From contig OY979717.1 in assembly GCA_963855995.1 (NCBI GenBank), forward strand, positions 6,381,428 to 6,445,427: a stretch of 64,000 bases of DNA, read 5' to 3'. The translations under genes were made by a program, and so were the position numbers. This DNA is from Muricea muricata (lineage: Eukaryota; Cnidaria; Anthozoa; Malacalcyonacea; Plexauridae). The number at the start of each line of letters is the position of its first letter. The stretch's first letter is position 1. The notes under the pieces were generated by a model. The model had not been told where the DNA came from and made no database searches. It saw only the letters and a program-made list of their open reading frames with translations. Shown here in pieces: positions 34,401 through 46,330 of the stretch.

Positions 34401-37400
34401 CGTAGCGGCAGTTGTTGCTTTAGTTCTTATGCCAGTTGTTGCTTTGGTTGTTACTCCAGCAGCAGCAGTTGTTGGTTTTGTTGTTACTCCAGTAGCAGCA
34501 GTTGTTGCTTTAGTAGTTACTCCAGTAACAGCAGTTGTTGTTTTATTTGTTACACTAGTTGTTGCTTTGGTTGTTACTCCAGTTGCAGCAGTTGTCGCCT
34601 TTGTTGTTACTCCAGTAGCAGCACTTGTTGCTTTTGTTGTTACACCAGTAGCAGCAGTGGTCGCTTTAGTAGTTACTCTAGTTGCCGCAGTTGTTGCTTT
34701 GGTTGTTACTTGAGTAGCAGCAGTTGTTTTTTTAGTAGTTACTCCAGTAGCGGCAGTTGTTGCTTTAGTTGTTACACCAGTTGTTGCTTTGGTTGTTACT
34801 CCAGTAGCAGCAGTTGTTGCTTTACTAGTTACCCCAGTAGCGGCAGTTGTTGGTTTTGTTGTTACTTCAGTAGCGGCAGTTGTCGCTTTAGTAGTTACTC
34901 CAGTTGCCGCAGTTGTTTCTTTCGTTGTTACTCGAGTAGCAGCAGTTGTTGTTTTAGTAGTTACTCCAGTAGCGACAGTTGTTGCTTTAGTTATTACACC
35001 AGTTGTCGCTTTGGTTGTTACTCCAGTAGCCACAGTTGTTGCCTGACTAGTTACTCCAGTAGCGGCAGTTGTTGGTTTTGTTGTTACTCCAGTAGCAGCA
35101 GTTGTTGCTTTAGTAGTTACTCCAGTAGCAGCAGTTGTTGTTTTAGTTGTTACACTAGTTGTTTCTTTGCTTGTTACTCCAGTTGCAGCAGTTGTCGGCT
35201 TTGTTGTTACTCCAGTAGCAGCACTTGTTGCTTTTGTTGTTACACCAGTTGCAGCAGTTGGTTTTGTTGTTACTCCAGTAGCAGCAGTGGTCGCTTCAGT
35301 AGTTACTCCAGTTGCCGCAGTTGTTGCTCTGGTTGTTACACCAGTTGTTGCTTTGGTTGTTACTCCAGTAGCAGCAGCTGTTTCTTTACTAGTTACTCCA
35401 GTAGCGGCAGTTGTTGGTTTTGTTGTTACAACAGTAGCAGCAGTTGTCGCTTTAGTAGTTACTCCAGTTGCCGCAGTTGTCACTTTGGTTGTTACTCCAG
35501 TAGCAGCAGTTGTTGCTTTAGTAGTTACTCCAGTAGCGACAGTTGTTGCTTTAGTTGTTACACCAGTTGTCGCTTCGGTTGTTACTCCAGTAGCAGCAGT
35601 TGTGTGTTTTGTTGTTACTCCAGTAGTAGCAGTTGTTGCTTTAGTTGTTACACTAGTTGTTGCTTTGGTTGTTACTCCAGTAGCAGCAGTTGTTGGTTTT
35701 GTTGTTACCCCAGTAGCAGCAGTTGTTGCTTTAGTAGTTATTCCAGTAGCAGCAGTTGTTGTCTTAGTTGTTGCACTAGTTGTTTCTTTGGTTGTTACTC
35801 GAGTAGCAGCAGTTGTTTCTTTAGTAGTTACTCCAGTAGCGGCAGTTGTTGCTTTAGTTGTTATGCCAGTTTTTGCTTTGGTTGTTACTCCAGCAGCAGC
35901 AGTTAATGGTTTTGTTCTTACTCCAGTAATAGCAGTTGTTGCTTTAGTAGTTACTCCAGTAACACCAGTTGTTTTATTTGTTACACTAGTTGTTGCTTTG
36001 GTTGTTACTCCAGTTGCAGCAGTTGTCGGCTTTGTTGTTACTCCAGTAGCAGCACTTGTTGCTTTTGTTGTTACACCAGTTGCAGCAGTTGCTTTTGTTG
36101 TTACTCCAGTAGCAGCAGTGGTCGCTTTAGTAGTTACTCCAGTTGCCGCAGTTGTTGCTTTGGTTGTTACTTGAGTAGCAGCAGTTGTTGCTTTAGTAGT
36201 TACTTCAGTAGCGGCAGTTGTTGCTTTAGTTGTTACACCAGTTGTTTCTTTGGTTGTTACTCCAGTAGCAGCAGTTGTTTCTTTACTGGTTACTCCAGTA
36301 GCGGCAGTTGTTGGTTTTGTTGTTACTACAGTAGCAGCAGTTGTCGCTTTAGTAGTTACTCCACTTGTCGCAGTTGTTACTTTGGTTGTTACTAGAGTAG
36401 CAGCAGTTGTTGCTTTAGTAGTTACTCCAGTAGCGACAGTTGTTGCTTTAGTTATTACACCAGTTGCAGCAGTTGTTGCTTTAGTTGTTACTCCAGTAGC
36501 AGCAGTTGTTGTTTTAGTAGTTACTCCAGTTTTTGCTTTGGTTGTTACTCCAGCAGCAGCAGTTGTTATTTTTGTTGTTACTCGAGTGGCAGCAGTTGTT
36601 GCTTTAGTAGTTACTCCAGTAGCGGCAGTTGTTGCTTTAGTTGTTACCCCAGTCGTTGCTTTGGTTGTTACTCCACCAGCAGTTGTTGGTTTTGTTGTTA
36701 CTCCAGTAGCAGCAGTTGTTGCTTTAGTAGTTACTCCAGTAGCAGCAGTTGTTGTTTTAGTTGTTACACTAGTTGTTGCTTTGGTTGTTACTCCAGTTGC
36801 AGCAGTTGTCGGCATTGTTGTTACTCCAGTAGCAGCACTTGTTTCTTTTGTTGTTACACCAGTTGGTTTTGTATTTACTCCAGTAGCAGCAGTGGTCGCT
36901 TTAGTAGTTACTCCAGTTGCCGCAGTTGTTGCTTTGGTTGTTACTTGAGTAGCAGCAGTTGTTACTTTAGTAGTTACTCCAGTAGCAGCAGTTGTTGTTT
37001 TAGTTGTTACACTAGTTGTTTCTTTGGTTGTTACTCCAGTTGCAACAGTTGTCGGCTTTGTTTTTACTCCAGTAGCAGCACTTGTTGCTTTTGTTGTTAC
37101 ACCAGTTGAAGCAGTTGGTTTTGTTGTTACTCCACTAGCAGCAGTGGTCGCTTTAGTAGTTACTCCAGTTGCCGCAGTTGTTGCTTTGGTTGTTACTTGA
37201 GTAGCAGCAGTTGCTGCTTTAGTAGTTACTCGAGTAGCGGCAGTTGTTGCTTTAGTTATTACACCAGTTGTCGCTTTGGTTGTTACTCTAGTACCAGCAG
37301 TTGTTGGCTTTGTTGTTACTCCAGTAGCAGCAGTTGTTGCTTTAGTAGTTACTCCAGTAGCAGCACTTGTTGCTTTTGTTGTTACACCAGTTGCAGCAGT

Positions 37401-40400
37401 TGGTTTTGTTGTTACACCAGTAGTAGCAGCAGTTGTTGCTTTAGTAGTTACTCCAGTAGCAGCAGTTGTTCCTTTAGTTGTTACACCAGTTGCTGCTTTG
37501 GTTGTTACTCCAGTAGCCACAGTTGTTGCCTGACTAGTTACTCCAGTAGCGGCAGTTGTTGGTTTTGTTGTTACTCCAGTAGCAGCAGTTGTTGCTTTAG
37601 TAGTTACTCCAGTAGCAGCAGTTGTTGTTTTAGTTGTTACACTAGTTGTTTCTTTGGTTGTTACTCCAGTTGCAGCAGTTGTCGGCTTTGTTGTTACTCC
37701 AGTAGCAGCACTTGTTGCTTTTGTTGTTACACCAGTTGCAGCAGTTGGTTTTGTTGTTACTCCAGTAGCAGCAGTGGTCGCTTCAGTAGTTACTCCAGTT
37801 GCCACAGTTGTTGCTTTGGTTGTTACTTGAGTAGCAGCAGTTGTTTCTTTAGTAGTTACTCCAGTAGCGGCAGTTGTTGCTTTGGTTGTTACTCCAGTAG
37901 CAGCAGCTGTTTCTTTACTAGTTACTCCAGTAGCGGCAGTTGTTGGTTTTGTTGTTACAACAGTAGCAGCAGTTGTCGCTTTAGTAGTTACTCCAGTTGC
38001 CGCAGTTGTTACTTTGGTTGTTACTCCAGTAGCAGCAGTTGTTGCTTTAGTAGTTACTCCAGTAGCGACAGTTGTTGCTTTAGCTGTTACACCAGTTGTC
38101 GCTTTGGTTGTTACTCCAGTAGCAGCAGTTGTGTGTTTTGTTGTTACTCCAGTAGCAGCAGTTGTTGCTTTAGTTGTTACACTAGTTGTTGGCTTTGTTG
38201 TTACTCCAGTAGCAGCAGTTGTTGGTTTTGTTGTTACCCCAGTAGCAGCAGTTGTTGCTTTAGCAGTTACTCCAGTAGCAGCAGTTGTTGTTTTAGTTGT
38301 TGCACTAGTTGTTGCTTTGGTTGTTACTCCAGTTGCAGAAGTTGTTGGTTTTGTTGTTACTACAGTAGCAGCACTAATTGCTTTTGTTGTTACACCAGTT
38401 GCAGCAGTTGGTTTTGTTGTTACTTCAGTAGCGGCAGTTGTCGCTTTAGTAGTTACTCCAGTTGCCGAAGTTGTTTCTTTGGTTGTTACTCGAGTAGCAG
38501 CAGTTGTTTCTTTAGTAGTTACTCCAGTAGCGGCAGTTGTTGCTTTAGTTGTTATGCCAGTTGTTGCTTTGGTTGTTACTCCAGCAGCAGCAGTTGTTGG
38601 TTTTGTTGTTACTCCAGTAGCAGCAGTTGTTGCTTTAGTAGTTACTCCAGTAACAGCAGTTGTTGTTTTATTTGTTACACTAGTTGTTGCTTTGGTTGTT
38701 ACTCCAGTTGCAGCAGTTGTCGGCTTTGTTGTTACTCCAGTAGCAGCACTTGTTGCTTTTGTTGTTACACCAGTTGCAGCAGTTGCTTTTGTTGTTACTC
38801 CAGTAGCAGCAGTTGTCGCTTTAGTAGTTACTCCAGTTGCCGCAGTTGTTGCTTTGCTTGTTACTCGAGTAGCAGCAATTGTTGCTTTAGTAGTTACTCC
38901 AGTAGCAGCAGTTGTTCCTTTAGTTGTTACACCAGTTGCTGCTTTGGTTGTTACTCCAGTAGCCACAGTTGTTGCCTGACTAGTTACTCCAGTAGCGGCA
39001 GTTGTTGGTTTTGTTGTTACTCCAGTAGCAGCAGTTGTTGCTTTACTAGTTACTCCAGTAGCAGCAGTTGTTGCTTTAGTAGTTACTCCAGTAGCAGCAG
39101 TTGTTGTTTTAGTTGTTACACTAGTTGTTTCTTTGGTTGTTACTCCAGTTGCAGCAGTTGTCGGCTTTGTTGTTACTCCAGTAGCAGCACTTGTTGCTTT
39201 TGTTGTTACACCAGTGGCAGCAGTTGGTTTTGTTGTTACTCCAGTAGCAGCAGTGGTCGCTTCAGTAGTTACTCCAGTTGCCGCAGTTGTTGCTTTGGTT
39301 GTTACTTGAGTAGCAGCAGTTGTTGCTTTAGTAGTTACTGCAGTAGCGGCAGTGGTCGCTTTAATTGTTACACCAGTTTTTGCTTTGGTTGTTACTCCAG
39401 TAGCAGCACTTGTTGCTTTTGTTGTTACACCAGTTGCAGCAGTTGTTGCTTTGGTTGTTAGTCGAGTAGCAGCAGTTGTTGCTTTGGTGGTTACTCCAGT
39501 AGCGGCAGTTGTTGCCTTAGTTGTTACACCAGTTGTTGCTTTGGTTGTTACTCCAGTAGCAGCAGTTGTTGGTTTTGTTGTTACTACAGTAGCAGCACTT
39601 GTTGGTTTTGTTGTTACACCAGTTGCAGCACTTGGTTTTGTTGTTACTCCAGTAGCGGCAGTTGTCGCTTTAATAGTTACTCCAGTTGCCGCCGTTGTTA
39701 CTTTGGTTGTTACTCGAGTAGCAGCAGTTGTTTCTTTAGTAGTTACTCCAGTAGCAGCAGTTGTTGTTTTAGTTGTCACACTAGTTGTTGCTTTGGTTGT
39801 TACTCCAGTAGCAGCAGTTGGCTTTGTTGGCACTCCAGTAGCAGCACTTGTTGCTTTTGTTGTTACACCAGTTGCAGGAGTTGGTTTTGTTGTTACTCCA
39901 GTAGTGGCAGTTGTCGCTTTAGTAGTTACTCCAGTTGCCACAGTTGTTGCTTTAGTTGTTACTTGAGTAGCAGCAGTTGTTGCTTTAGTAGTTACTCCAG
40001 TAGCGGCAGTTGTTGCTTTAGTTGTTACACCAGTTGTTGCTTTGGTTGTTACTCCAGTAGCAGCAGTTGTTGCTTTAGTAGTTACTCCAGTAGCAGCAGT
40101 TGTTGTTTTAGTTGTTACACTAGTTGTTGCTTTGGTTGTTACTCCAGTTGCAGCAGTTGTCGGCTTTGTTGTTACTCCAGTAGCAGCACTTGTTGCTTTT
40201 GTTGTTACACCAGTTTCAGCAATTGGTTTTGTTGTTACTCCAGTAGCAGCAGTGGTCGCTTTAGTAGTTACTCCTGTTGCCGCAGTTGTTGCTTTGGTTG
40301 TTACTTGAGTAGCAGCAGTTGTTGCTTTAGTAGTTACTTCAGTAGCGGCAGTTGTTGCTTTAGTTGTTACACCAGTTGTTGCTTTGGTTGTTACTCCAGT

Positions 40401-43400
40401 AGCAGCAGTTTTTGCTTTACTAGTTACTTCAGTAGCGGCAGTTGTTGGTTTTGTTGTTAGTACAGTAGCAGCAGTTGTCGCTTTAGTAGTTACTCCAGTT
40501 GCCGCAGTTGTCGCTTTAGTAGTTTTTCCAGTTGCCGCAGTTGTTGCTTTGGTTGTTACTCGAGTAGCAGCAGTTGTTGCTTTAGTAGTTACTCCAGTAG
40601 CAACAGTTGTTGCTTTAGTTGTTACACCATTTGTCGCTTTGGTTGTTACTCCAGTAGCAGCAGTTGTTGTTTTAGTTGTCACACTAGTTGTTGCTTTGGT
40701 TGTTGCTGCAGTAGCAGCAGTTTGCTTTGTTGGCACTCCAGTAGCAGCACTTGTTGCTTTTGTTGTTACACCAGTTGCAGGAGTTCGTTTTGTTGTTACT
40801 CCAGTAGCGGCAGTATTCGCTTTAGTAGTTACTCCAGTTGCCACAGTTGTTGCTTTAGTTGTTACTTGAGTAGCAGCAGTTGTTGCTTTAGTAGTTACTC
40901 CAGTAGCGGCAGTTGTTGCTTTAGTTGTTACACCAGTTGTTGCTTTGGTTGTTACTCCAGTAGCAGCAGTTGTTGCTTTAGTAGTTACTCCAGTAGCAGC
41001 AGTTGTTGTTTTAGTTGTTACACTAGTTGTTGCTTTGGTTGTTACTCCAGTTGCAGCAGTTGTCGGCTTTGTTGTTACTCCAGTAGCAGCACTTGTTGCT
41101 TTTGTTGTTACACCAGTTTCAGCAGTTGGTTTTGTTGTTACTCCAGTAGCAGCAGTGGTCGCTTTAGTAGTTACTCCTGTTGCCGCAGTTGTTGCTTTGG
41201 TTGTTACTTGAGTAGCAGCAGTTGTTGCTTTAGTAGTTACTTCAGTAGCGGCAGTTGTTGCTTTAGTTGTTACACCAGTTGTTGCTTTGGTTGTTACTCC
41301 AGTAGCAGCAGTTTTTGCTTTACTAGTTACTTCAGTAGCGGCAGTTGTTGGTTTTGTTGTTACTACAGTAGCAGCAGTTGTCGCTTTAGTAGTTACTCCA
41401 GTTGCCGCAGTTGTCGCTTTAGTAGTTTTTCCAGTTGCCGCAGTTGTTGCTTTATTTGTTACTCGAGTAGCAACAGTTGTTGCTTTAGTAGTTACTCCAG
41501 TAGCAACAGTTGTTGCTTTAGTTGTTACACCAGTTGTCGCTTTGGTTGTTACTCCAGTAGCAGCAGTTGTTGTTTTAGTTGTCACACTAGTTGTTGCTTT
41601 GGTTGTTACTCCAGTAGCAGCAGTTGGCTTTGTTGGCACTCCAGTAGCAGCACTTGTTGCTTTTGTTGTTACACCAGTTGCAGGAGTTCGTTTTGTTGTT
41701 ACTCCAGTAGCGGCAGTATTCGCTTTAGTAGTTACTCCAGTTGCCACAGTTGTTGCTTTAGTTGTTACTTGAGTAGCAGCAGTTGTTGCTTTAGTAGTTA
41801 CTCCAGTAGCGGCAGTTGTTGCTTTAGTTGTTACACCAGTTGTTGCTTTGGTTGTTACTCCAGTAGCAGCAGTTGTTGCTTTAGTAGTTACTCCAGTAGC
41901 AGCAGTTGTTGTTTTAGTTGTTACACTAGTTGTTGCTTTGGTTGTTACTCCAGTTGCAGCAGTTGTCGGCTTTGTTGTTACTCCAGTAGCAGCACTTGTT
42001 GCTTTTGTTGTTACACCAGTTTCAGCAATTGGTTTTGTTGTTACTCCAGTAGCAGCAGTGGTCGCTTTAGTAGTTACTCCTGTTGCCGCAGTTGTTGCTT
42101 TGGTTGTTACTTGAGTAGCAGCAGTTGTTGCTTTAGTAGTTACTTCAGTAGCGGCAGTTGTTGCTTTAGTTGTTACACCAGTTGTTGCTTTGGTTGTTAC
42201 TCCAGTAGCAGCAGTTTTTGCTTTACTAGTTACTTCAGTAGCGGCAGTTGTTGGTTTTGTTGTTACTACAGTAGCAGCAGTTGTCGCTTTAGTAGTTACT
42301 CCAGTTGCCGCAGTTGTCGCTTTAGTAGTTTTTCCAGTTGCCGCAGTTGTTGCTTTGGTTGTTACTCGAGTAGCAGCAGTTGTTGCTTTAGTAGTTACTC
42401 CAGTAGCAACAGTTGTTGCTTTAGTTGTTACACCAGTTGTCGCTTTGGTTGTTACTCCAGTAGCAGCAGTTGTTTGTTTTGTTGTTACTCCAGTAGCAGC
42501 AGTTGTTGCTTTAGTAGTTACTGCAGTAGCGGCAGTGGTCGCTTTAGTTGTTGCACCAGTTTTTGCTTTGGTTGTTACTCCAGTAGCAGCACTTGTTGCT
42601 TTTGTTGTTACACCAGTGGCAGCAGTTGTTTCTTTTGTTGTTACACCAGTTGCAGCAGTTGTTGGTTTTGTTGTTACCCCAGTAGCAGCAGTTGTTGCTT
42701 TAGTTGTTACACCAGTTGTTGCTTTGGTTGTTACTCCAGTAGCAGCAGTTGTTGGTTTTGTTGTTACTACAGTAGCAGCACTTGTTGCTTTTGTTGTTAC
42801 ACCAGTTGCAGCACTTGGTTTTGTTGTTACTCCAGTAGCGGCAGTTGTCGTTTTAGTAGTTACTCCAGTTGCCGCAGTTGTTGCTTTGGTTGTTACTCGA
42901 GTAGCAGCAGTTGTTTCTTTAGTAGTTACTCCAGTAGCAGCAGTTGTTGTTTTAGTTGTCACACTAGTTGTTGCTTTGGTTGTTACTCCAGTAGCAGCAG
43001 TTGGCTTTGTTGTCACTCCAGTAGCAGCACTTGTTGCTTTTGTTGTTACACCAGTTGCAGGAGTTGGTTTTGTTGTTACTCCAGTAGCAGCAGTGGTCAC
43101 TTTAGTAGTAACTCCAGTTGCCGCAGTTGTTGCTTTGGTTGTTACTTGAGTAGCAGCAGTTGTTGCTTTAGTAGTTACTTCAGTAGCGGCAGTTGTTGCT
43201 TTAGTTGTTACACCAGTTGTTGCTTTGGTTTTTACTCCAGTAGCGGCAGTTGTTGGTTTTGTTGTTACTACAGTAGCAGCAGTTGTCGCTTTAGTAGTTA
43301 CTCCAGTTGCCGCAGTTGTCGCTTTAGTAGTTTTTCCAGTTGGCGCAGTTGTTCTTTTGGTTGTTACTCGAGTAGCAGCAGTTGTTGCTTTAGTAGTTAC

Positions 43401-46330
43401 TCCAGTAGCAACAGTTGTTTCTTTAGTTGTTACACCAGTTGTCGCTTTGGTTGTTACTCCAGTAGCAGCAGTTGTTTGTTTTGTTGTTACTCCAGTAGCA
43501 GCAGTTGTTGCTTTAGTAGTTACTGCAGTAGCGGCAGTGGTCGCTTTAGTTGTTGCACCAGTTTTTGCTTTGGTTGTTACTCCAGTAGCAGCACTTGTTG
43601 CTTTTGTTGTTACACCAGTTGCAGCAGTTGTTGCTTTGGTTGTTACTCGAGTAGCAGCAGTTGTTGCTTTGGTGGTTACTCCAGGAGCAGCAGTTGTTGC
43701 TTTAGTTACTCCAGTTGCCGCAGTTGTTGCTTTGGTTGTTACTCCAGTTGCAGAAGTTATTGCTTTAGTAGTTACTCCAGTAGCAGCAGTTGTTGCATTA
43801 GTTGTTACACCAGTTTTTGCTTTGGTTGTTACTCCAGTAACAACAGTTGTTGGTTTTGTTACTACATAAGAAGCAGTTGTTGCTTTTGTTGTTACACCAG
43901 TTGCAGCAGTTTTTGGTTTTGTTGTTACCCCAGTAGCAGCAGTTGTTTGTTTAGTTGTTACACCAGTTGTTGCTTTGGTTGTTACTCCAGTAGCAGCAGT
44001 TGTTGGTTTTGTTGTTACTACGGTAGCAGCACTTGTTGCTTTTGTTGTTACACCAGTTGCAGCACTTGGTTTTGTTGTTACTCCAGTAGCGGTAGTTGTC
44101 GCTTTAGTAGTTACTCCAGTTGCCGCAGTTGTTGCTTTGGTTGTTACTCGAGTAGCAGCAGTTTTTTCTTTAGTAGTTACCCCAGTAGCAGCAGTTGTAG
44201 TTTTAGTTGTCACACTAGTTGTTGCTTTGGTTGTTACTCTAGTAGCAGCAGTTGTCGGCTTTATTGTCACTCCAGTAGCAGCACTTGTGGCTTTTTTTGT
44301 TACACCAGTTGCAGCAGTTGGTTTTGTTGTTACTCCAGTAGCGGCAGTTGTCGCTTTAGTAGTTACTCCAGTTGCCGCAGTTGTTGCTTTGGTTCTTACT
44401 CGAGTAGCAGCAGTTGTTTCTTTAGTAGTTACTCCAGTAGCGGCAGTTGTTGCTTTAGTTGTTACTTGAGTAGCAGCAGTTGTTGCTTTAGTTGTTACAC
44501 CAGTTGTTGCTTTGGTTGTTACTCCAGTAGCAGCAGTTTTTGCTTCACTAGTTACTTCAGTAGCGGCAGTTGTTGGTTTTGTTGTTACTACAGTAGCAGC
44601 AGTTGTCACTTTAGTAGTTACTCCAGTTGCCGCAGTTGTTGCTTTGGTTGTTACTCGAGTAGCAGCAGTTGTTGCTTTAGTAGTTACTCCAGTAGTGACA
44701 GTTGTTTCTTTAGTTGTTACACCAGTTGTCGCTTTGGTTGTTACTCCAGTAGCAGCAGTTGTTGGTTTTGTTGTTACTCCAGTAGCAGCAGTTGTTGCTT
44801 TAGTAGTTACTCCAGTAGCGGCAATTGTTGCTTGAGTTGTTACACCAGTTTTTGCTTTGGTTGTTACTCCAGTAGCAGCAGTTGTTGGTTTTGTTGTTAC
44901 TCCAGTAGCTGCAGTTGTTGCTTTAGTAGTTACTCCAGTTGCCACAATTGTTGCTTCGGTTGTTACTCCAGTAGCAGCAGTTGTTTCTTTTGTAGTTACT
45001 CCAGTAGCAGTAATTGTTTCTTCAGTAGTTACAGCAGTTGCAGCAGTTGTTGGTTTTATCGCTACACCAGTTGCAGCATTTGTTCCTTGGGTTAGTACTT
45101 CAGCAGCAGTTGTTGCTTTAGTGGTTAGACCAGGTGCAGCAGTTGTTGCTTTAGTTGTTACTCCAGTTATTGCTTTAGTTGCTACTCCGGTTTCAGCAGT
45201 TGTTGCTTTCGTTGTTACACGAGTTGTAGCAGTTGTTGCTTTGGTTGTTACACGTGTTACAGGGATTGTTGCTTTGGTTGTTACTCCAGTTGCAGCAGTT
45301 GTTGGTTTTGTTGTTAGTCCAGTAGCAGCAGTTGTTGCTTTAGTAGTTACTCCAGTAGCAGGAGTCGTTTCTTTAGTTGTTATGCCAGTTGTTGCTTTCG
45401 TTGTTACTCCAGTAGCAGCAGTTGTTTCTTCAGTAGTTACTCCAGTAGCAGCAGTTGTTGCTTTAGTTGTTACACCAGTTGCAGCAGTTGTTACACCAGT
45501 TGCAGCAGTTTTTGCTTTAGTTGATACCCCAGTTTTTGCTTTAGTTGTTACTCTGGTTGCAGCAGTTGTTGCTTTCGTTGTTACACCAGTTCTAGCAGTT
45601 GTTGCTTTGGTTGTTACACCTGTTACAGGGATTGTTGGTTTTGTTGTTACTCCAGTAGTAGCAGTTGTTGCTTTAATTGTTACACTAGTTGTTGCTTTGG
45701 TTGTTACGGCAGTAGCAGCAGTTGTTGGTTTTGTTGTTACAGCAGTTACACCAGTTGTTGCTTGGGTTGTTACTCCACTAGCAGCAGTTTTTTCTTTGGT
45801 TGTTACACCAGTTGCCGCAGTTGTTGCTTTAGTTGTTACTCCAGTTGTTGCTTTGGTTTTTACTCCAGTAGCAGCAGTTGTTGCTTTAGTAGTTACCCCA
45901 GTTGCTGCAGTAGTTTCTTTGATTATTACTCCAGTAGCAGCAGTTGTTGGTTTTGTTGTTACACCAGTTGCTGCAGTTGTTTCTTTGGTTGTTGCAGCAG
46001 TTGTTGGTTTTATCTTTACACCAGTTGCAGCTGTTGTTTTAATGGTTGTGACTTCTGTTGCTGCAGTTGTTGCTTTTGTCGTTACTCCAGTTGTACTTGA
46101 TCGAGCTTTTGTTGTCACCCCTGTTACTGGTGGAATTGTTGCCACTCCAGGTGCAGCTGATGTCAATTTTGTAACAATTGCTGGAGGAGCAGTTGTTATA
46201 TTCGTTTTATTCGTTGTCACGCCAGTTGATTCTTTTGTTGTTATTCCTGTTGCAGCAGTTGTTGCTTTGGTTGTTGGTCCAGTTGTAACAGCTGTTGGTT
46301 GTGCTTTGAATCCAGTTGAAGCCGTTGCCC
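4446..46330 (-). CDS. Giant Thr/Ala/Lys mucin-type repeat exon, about 13,960 codons (exon 22)
   Basis: This is one 41,885 nt exon, phase 1 in and phase 0 out. The acceptor follows a pyrimidine-rich tract and ends TTTAATAG at 46331; the donor GGAATG|GTATGT is at 4445. After a short unique start (GFKAQPTAVTTGPTTK) it consists of about 1,300 tandem units of the ATGVTTKATTA type, with 8-residue variants (TGVTTKAT). Thr is by far the commonest residue, then Ala and Lys or Gly. Pro occurs mainly as TTKPTT, and I saw no Cys. Dense Thr implies heavy O-glycosylation; frequent NKT triplets (VTNKTT) are N-glycosylation sequons. It ends SVEAPTLCSSGM before the TIL exon. Two in-frame TGA codons interrupt it; otherwise it is open throughout. 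About one Lys per unit and few Asp/Glu make it strongly basic, unusual for a mucin. Assembly of such an array may be imperfect. Confidence 0.9.
12693..12695 (-). other. Second in-frame TGA stop codon, copy of the first
   Basis: The same single-base difference occurs exactly 2067 bp from the first TGA, inside the tandem duplicate. Downstream the frame is open to the splice donor at 4445. Homologous units at 31758-31760 and 35307-35309 keep GGA. Confidence 0.85.
14760..14762 (-). other. In-frame TGA stop codon within the mucin exon (first in translation order)
   Basis: The plus-strand text reads gttactcaagttgccg where homologous units read gttactccagttgccg. On the coding strand this changes GGA (Gly) to TGA. 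Translation would stop after about 10,520 mucin codons. The frame stays open beyond it to 12695. Confidence 0.85.
15660..20300 (-). repeat. Segment duplicated about 20.5 kb away (36.2-40.0 kb)
   Basis: Blocks at 15,736, 16,683, 17,368 and 18,838 recur at 36,250, 37,197, 37,882 and 39,352. The offset is a constant 20,514 bp (6838 codons). A local 849 bp duplication (18,838 versus 19,687) is present only in the lower-coordinate copy, so it arose after, or was lost from, the other copy. Confidence 0.8.
20298..24260 (-). repeat. Higher-order repeat block of about 903 bp units, A/B alternating
   Basis: The same ordered set of variant units recurs every 903 bp (for example starting near 21,241, 22,144 and 23,047), with an 870 bp shortened copy near 23,390-24,260. 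Two subtypes alternate, marked on the plus strand by gttgctgcagtagcagcag (type A, near 21,070 and 22,875) or the standard actccagtagc (type B). The full period is therefore about 1,806 bp. The same block recurs at about 25,620-29,100 and 39,960-42,500. Confidence 0.85.
24330..30500 (-). repeat. Segment pair with 4398 bp spacing
   Basis: Blocks starting at 24,331 and 25,117 recur at 28,729 and 29,515 (offset 4398 bp, 1466 codons). The second copy also matches 10,084-11,070 with an offset of 19,431 bp. This shows that long pieces of the array have been copied between distant positions without breaking the frame. Confidence 0.8.
30570..37330 (-). repeat. 3549 bp tandem duplication inside the mucin exon
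   Basis: A rare variant, cagttgcagaaggttttgg, occurs at about 30,656 and again 3549 bp later at about 34,205. The block from about 32,620 to 33,730 recurs at about 36,170 to 37,280 with the same offset (1183 codons). A third, older copy of the 32.6-33.7 kb block lies 16,965 bp away at about 15,660-16,770. Confidence 0.85.

Larger units (their letters stand above)
4500..46100 (-). repeat. Coding minisatellite: 33 bp basic unit with 24 bp variants, about 1,300 copies
   Basis: Nearly every 33 bases on the plus strand repeat a pattern of the type actccagtagcagcag followed by ttgttgctttagtagtt. On the coding strand this gives 11-codon units. Some units drop three codons (24 bp). Unit lengths are always multiples of three. 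Units near both edges (about 46,300-44,900 and 4,450-4,750) are more divergent than those in the centre, as expected when unequal exchange homogenises the middle of an array. Confidence 0.95.

Noticed and set aside
4446-46330. CRISPR-like array because of dense short repeats
   Set aside because: Repeats are contiguous, in frame and coding, with no unique spacers. The setting is an intron-bearing animal gene.
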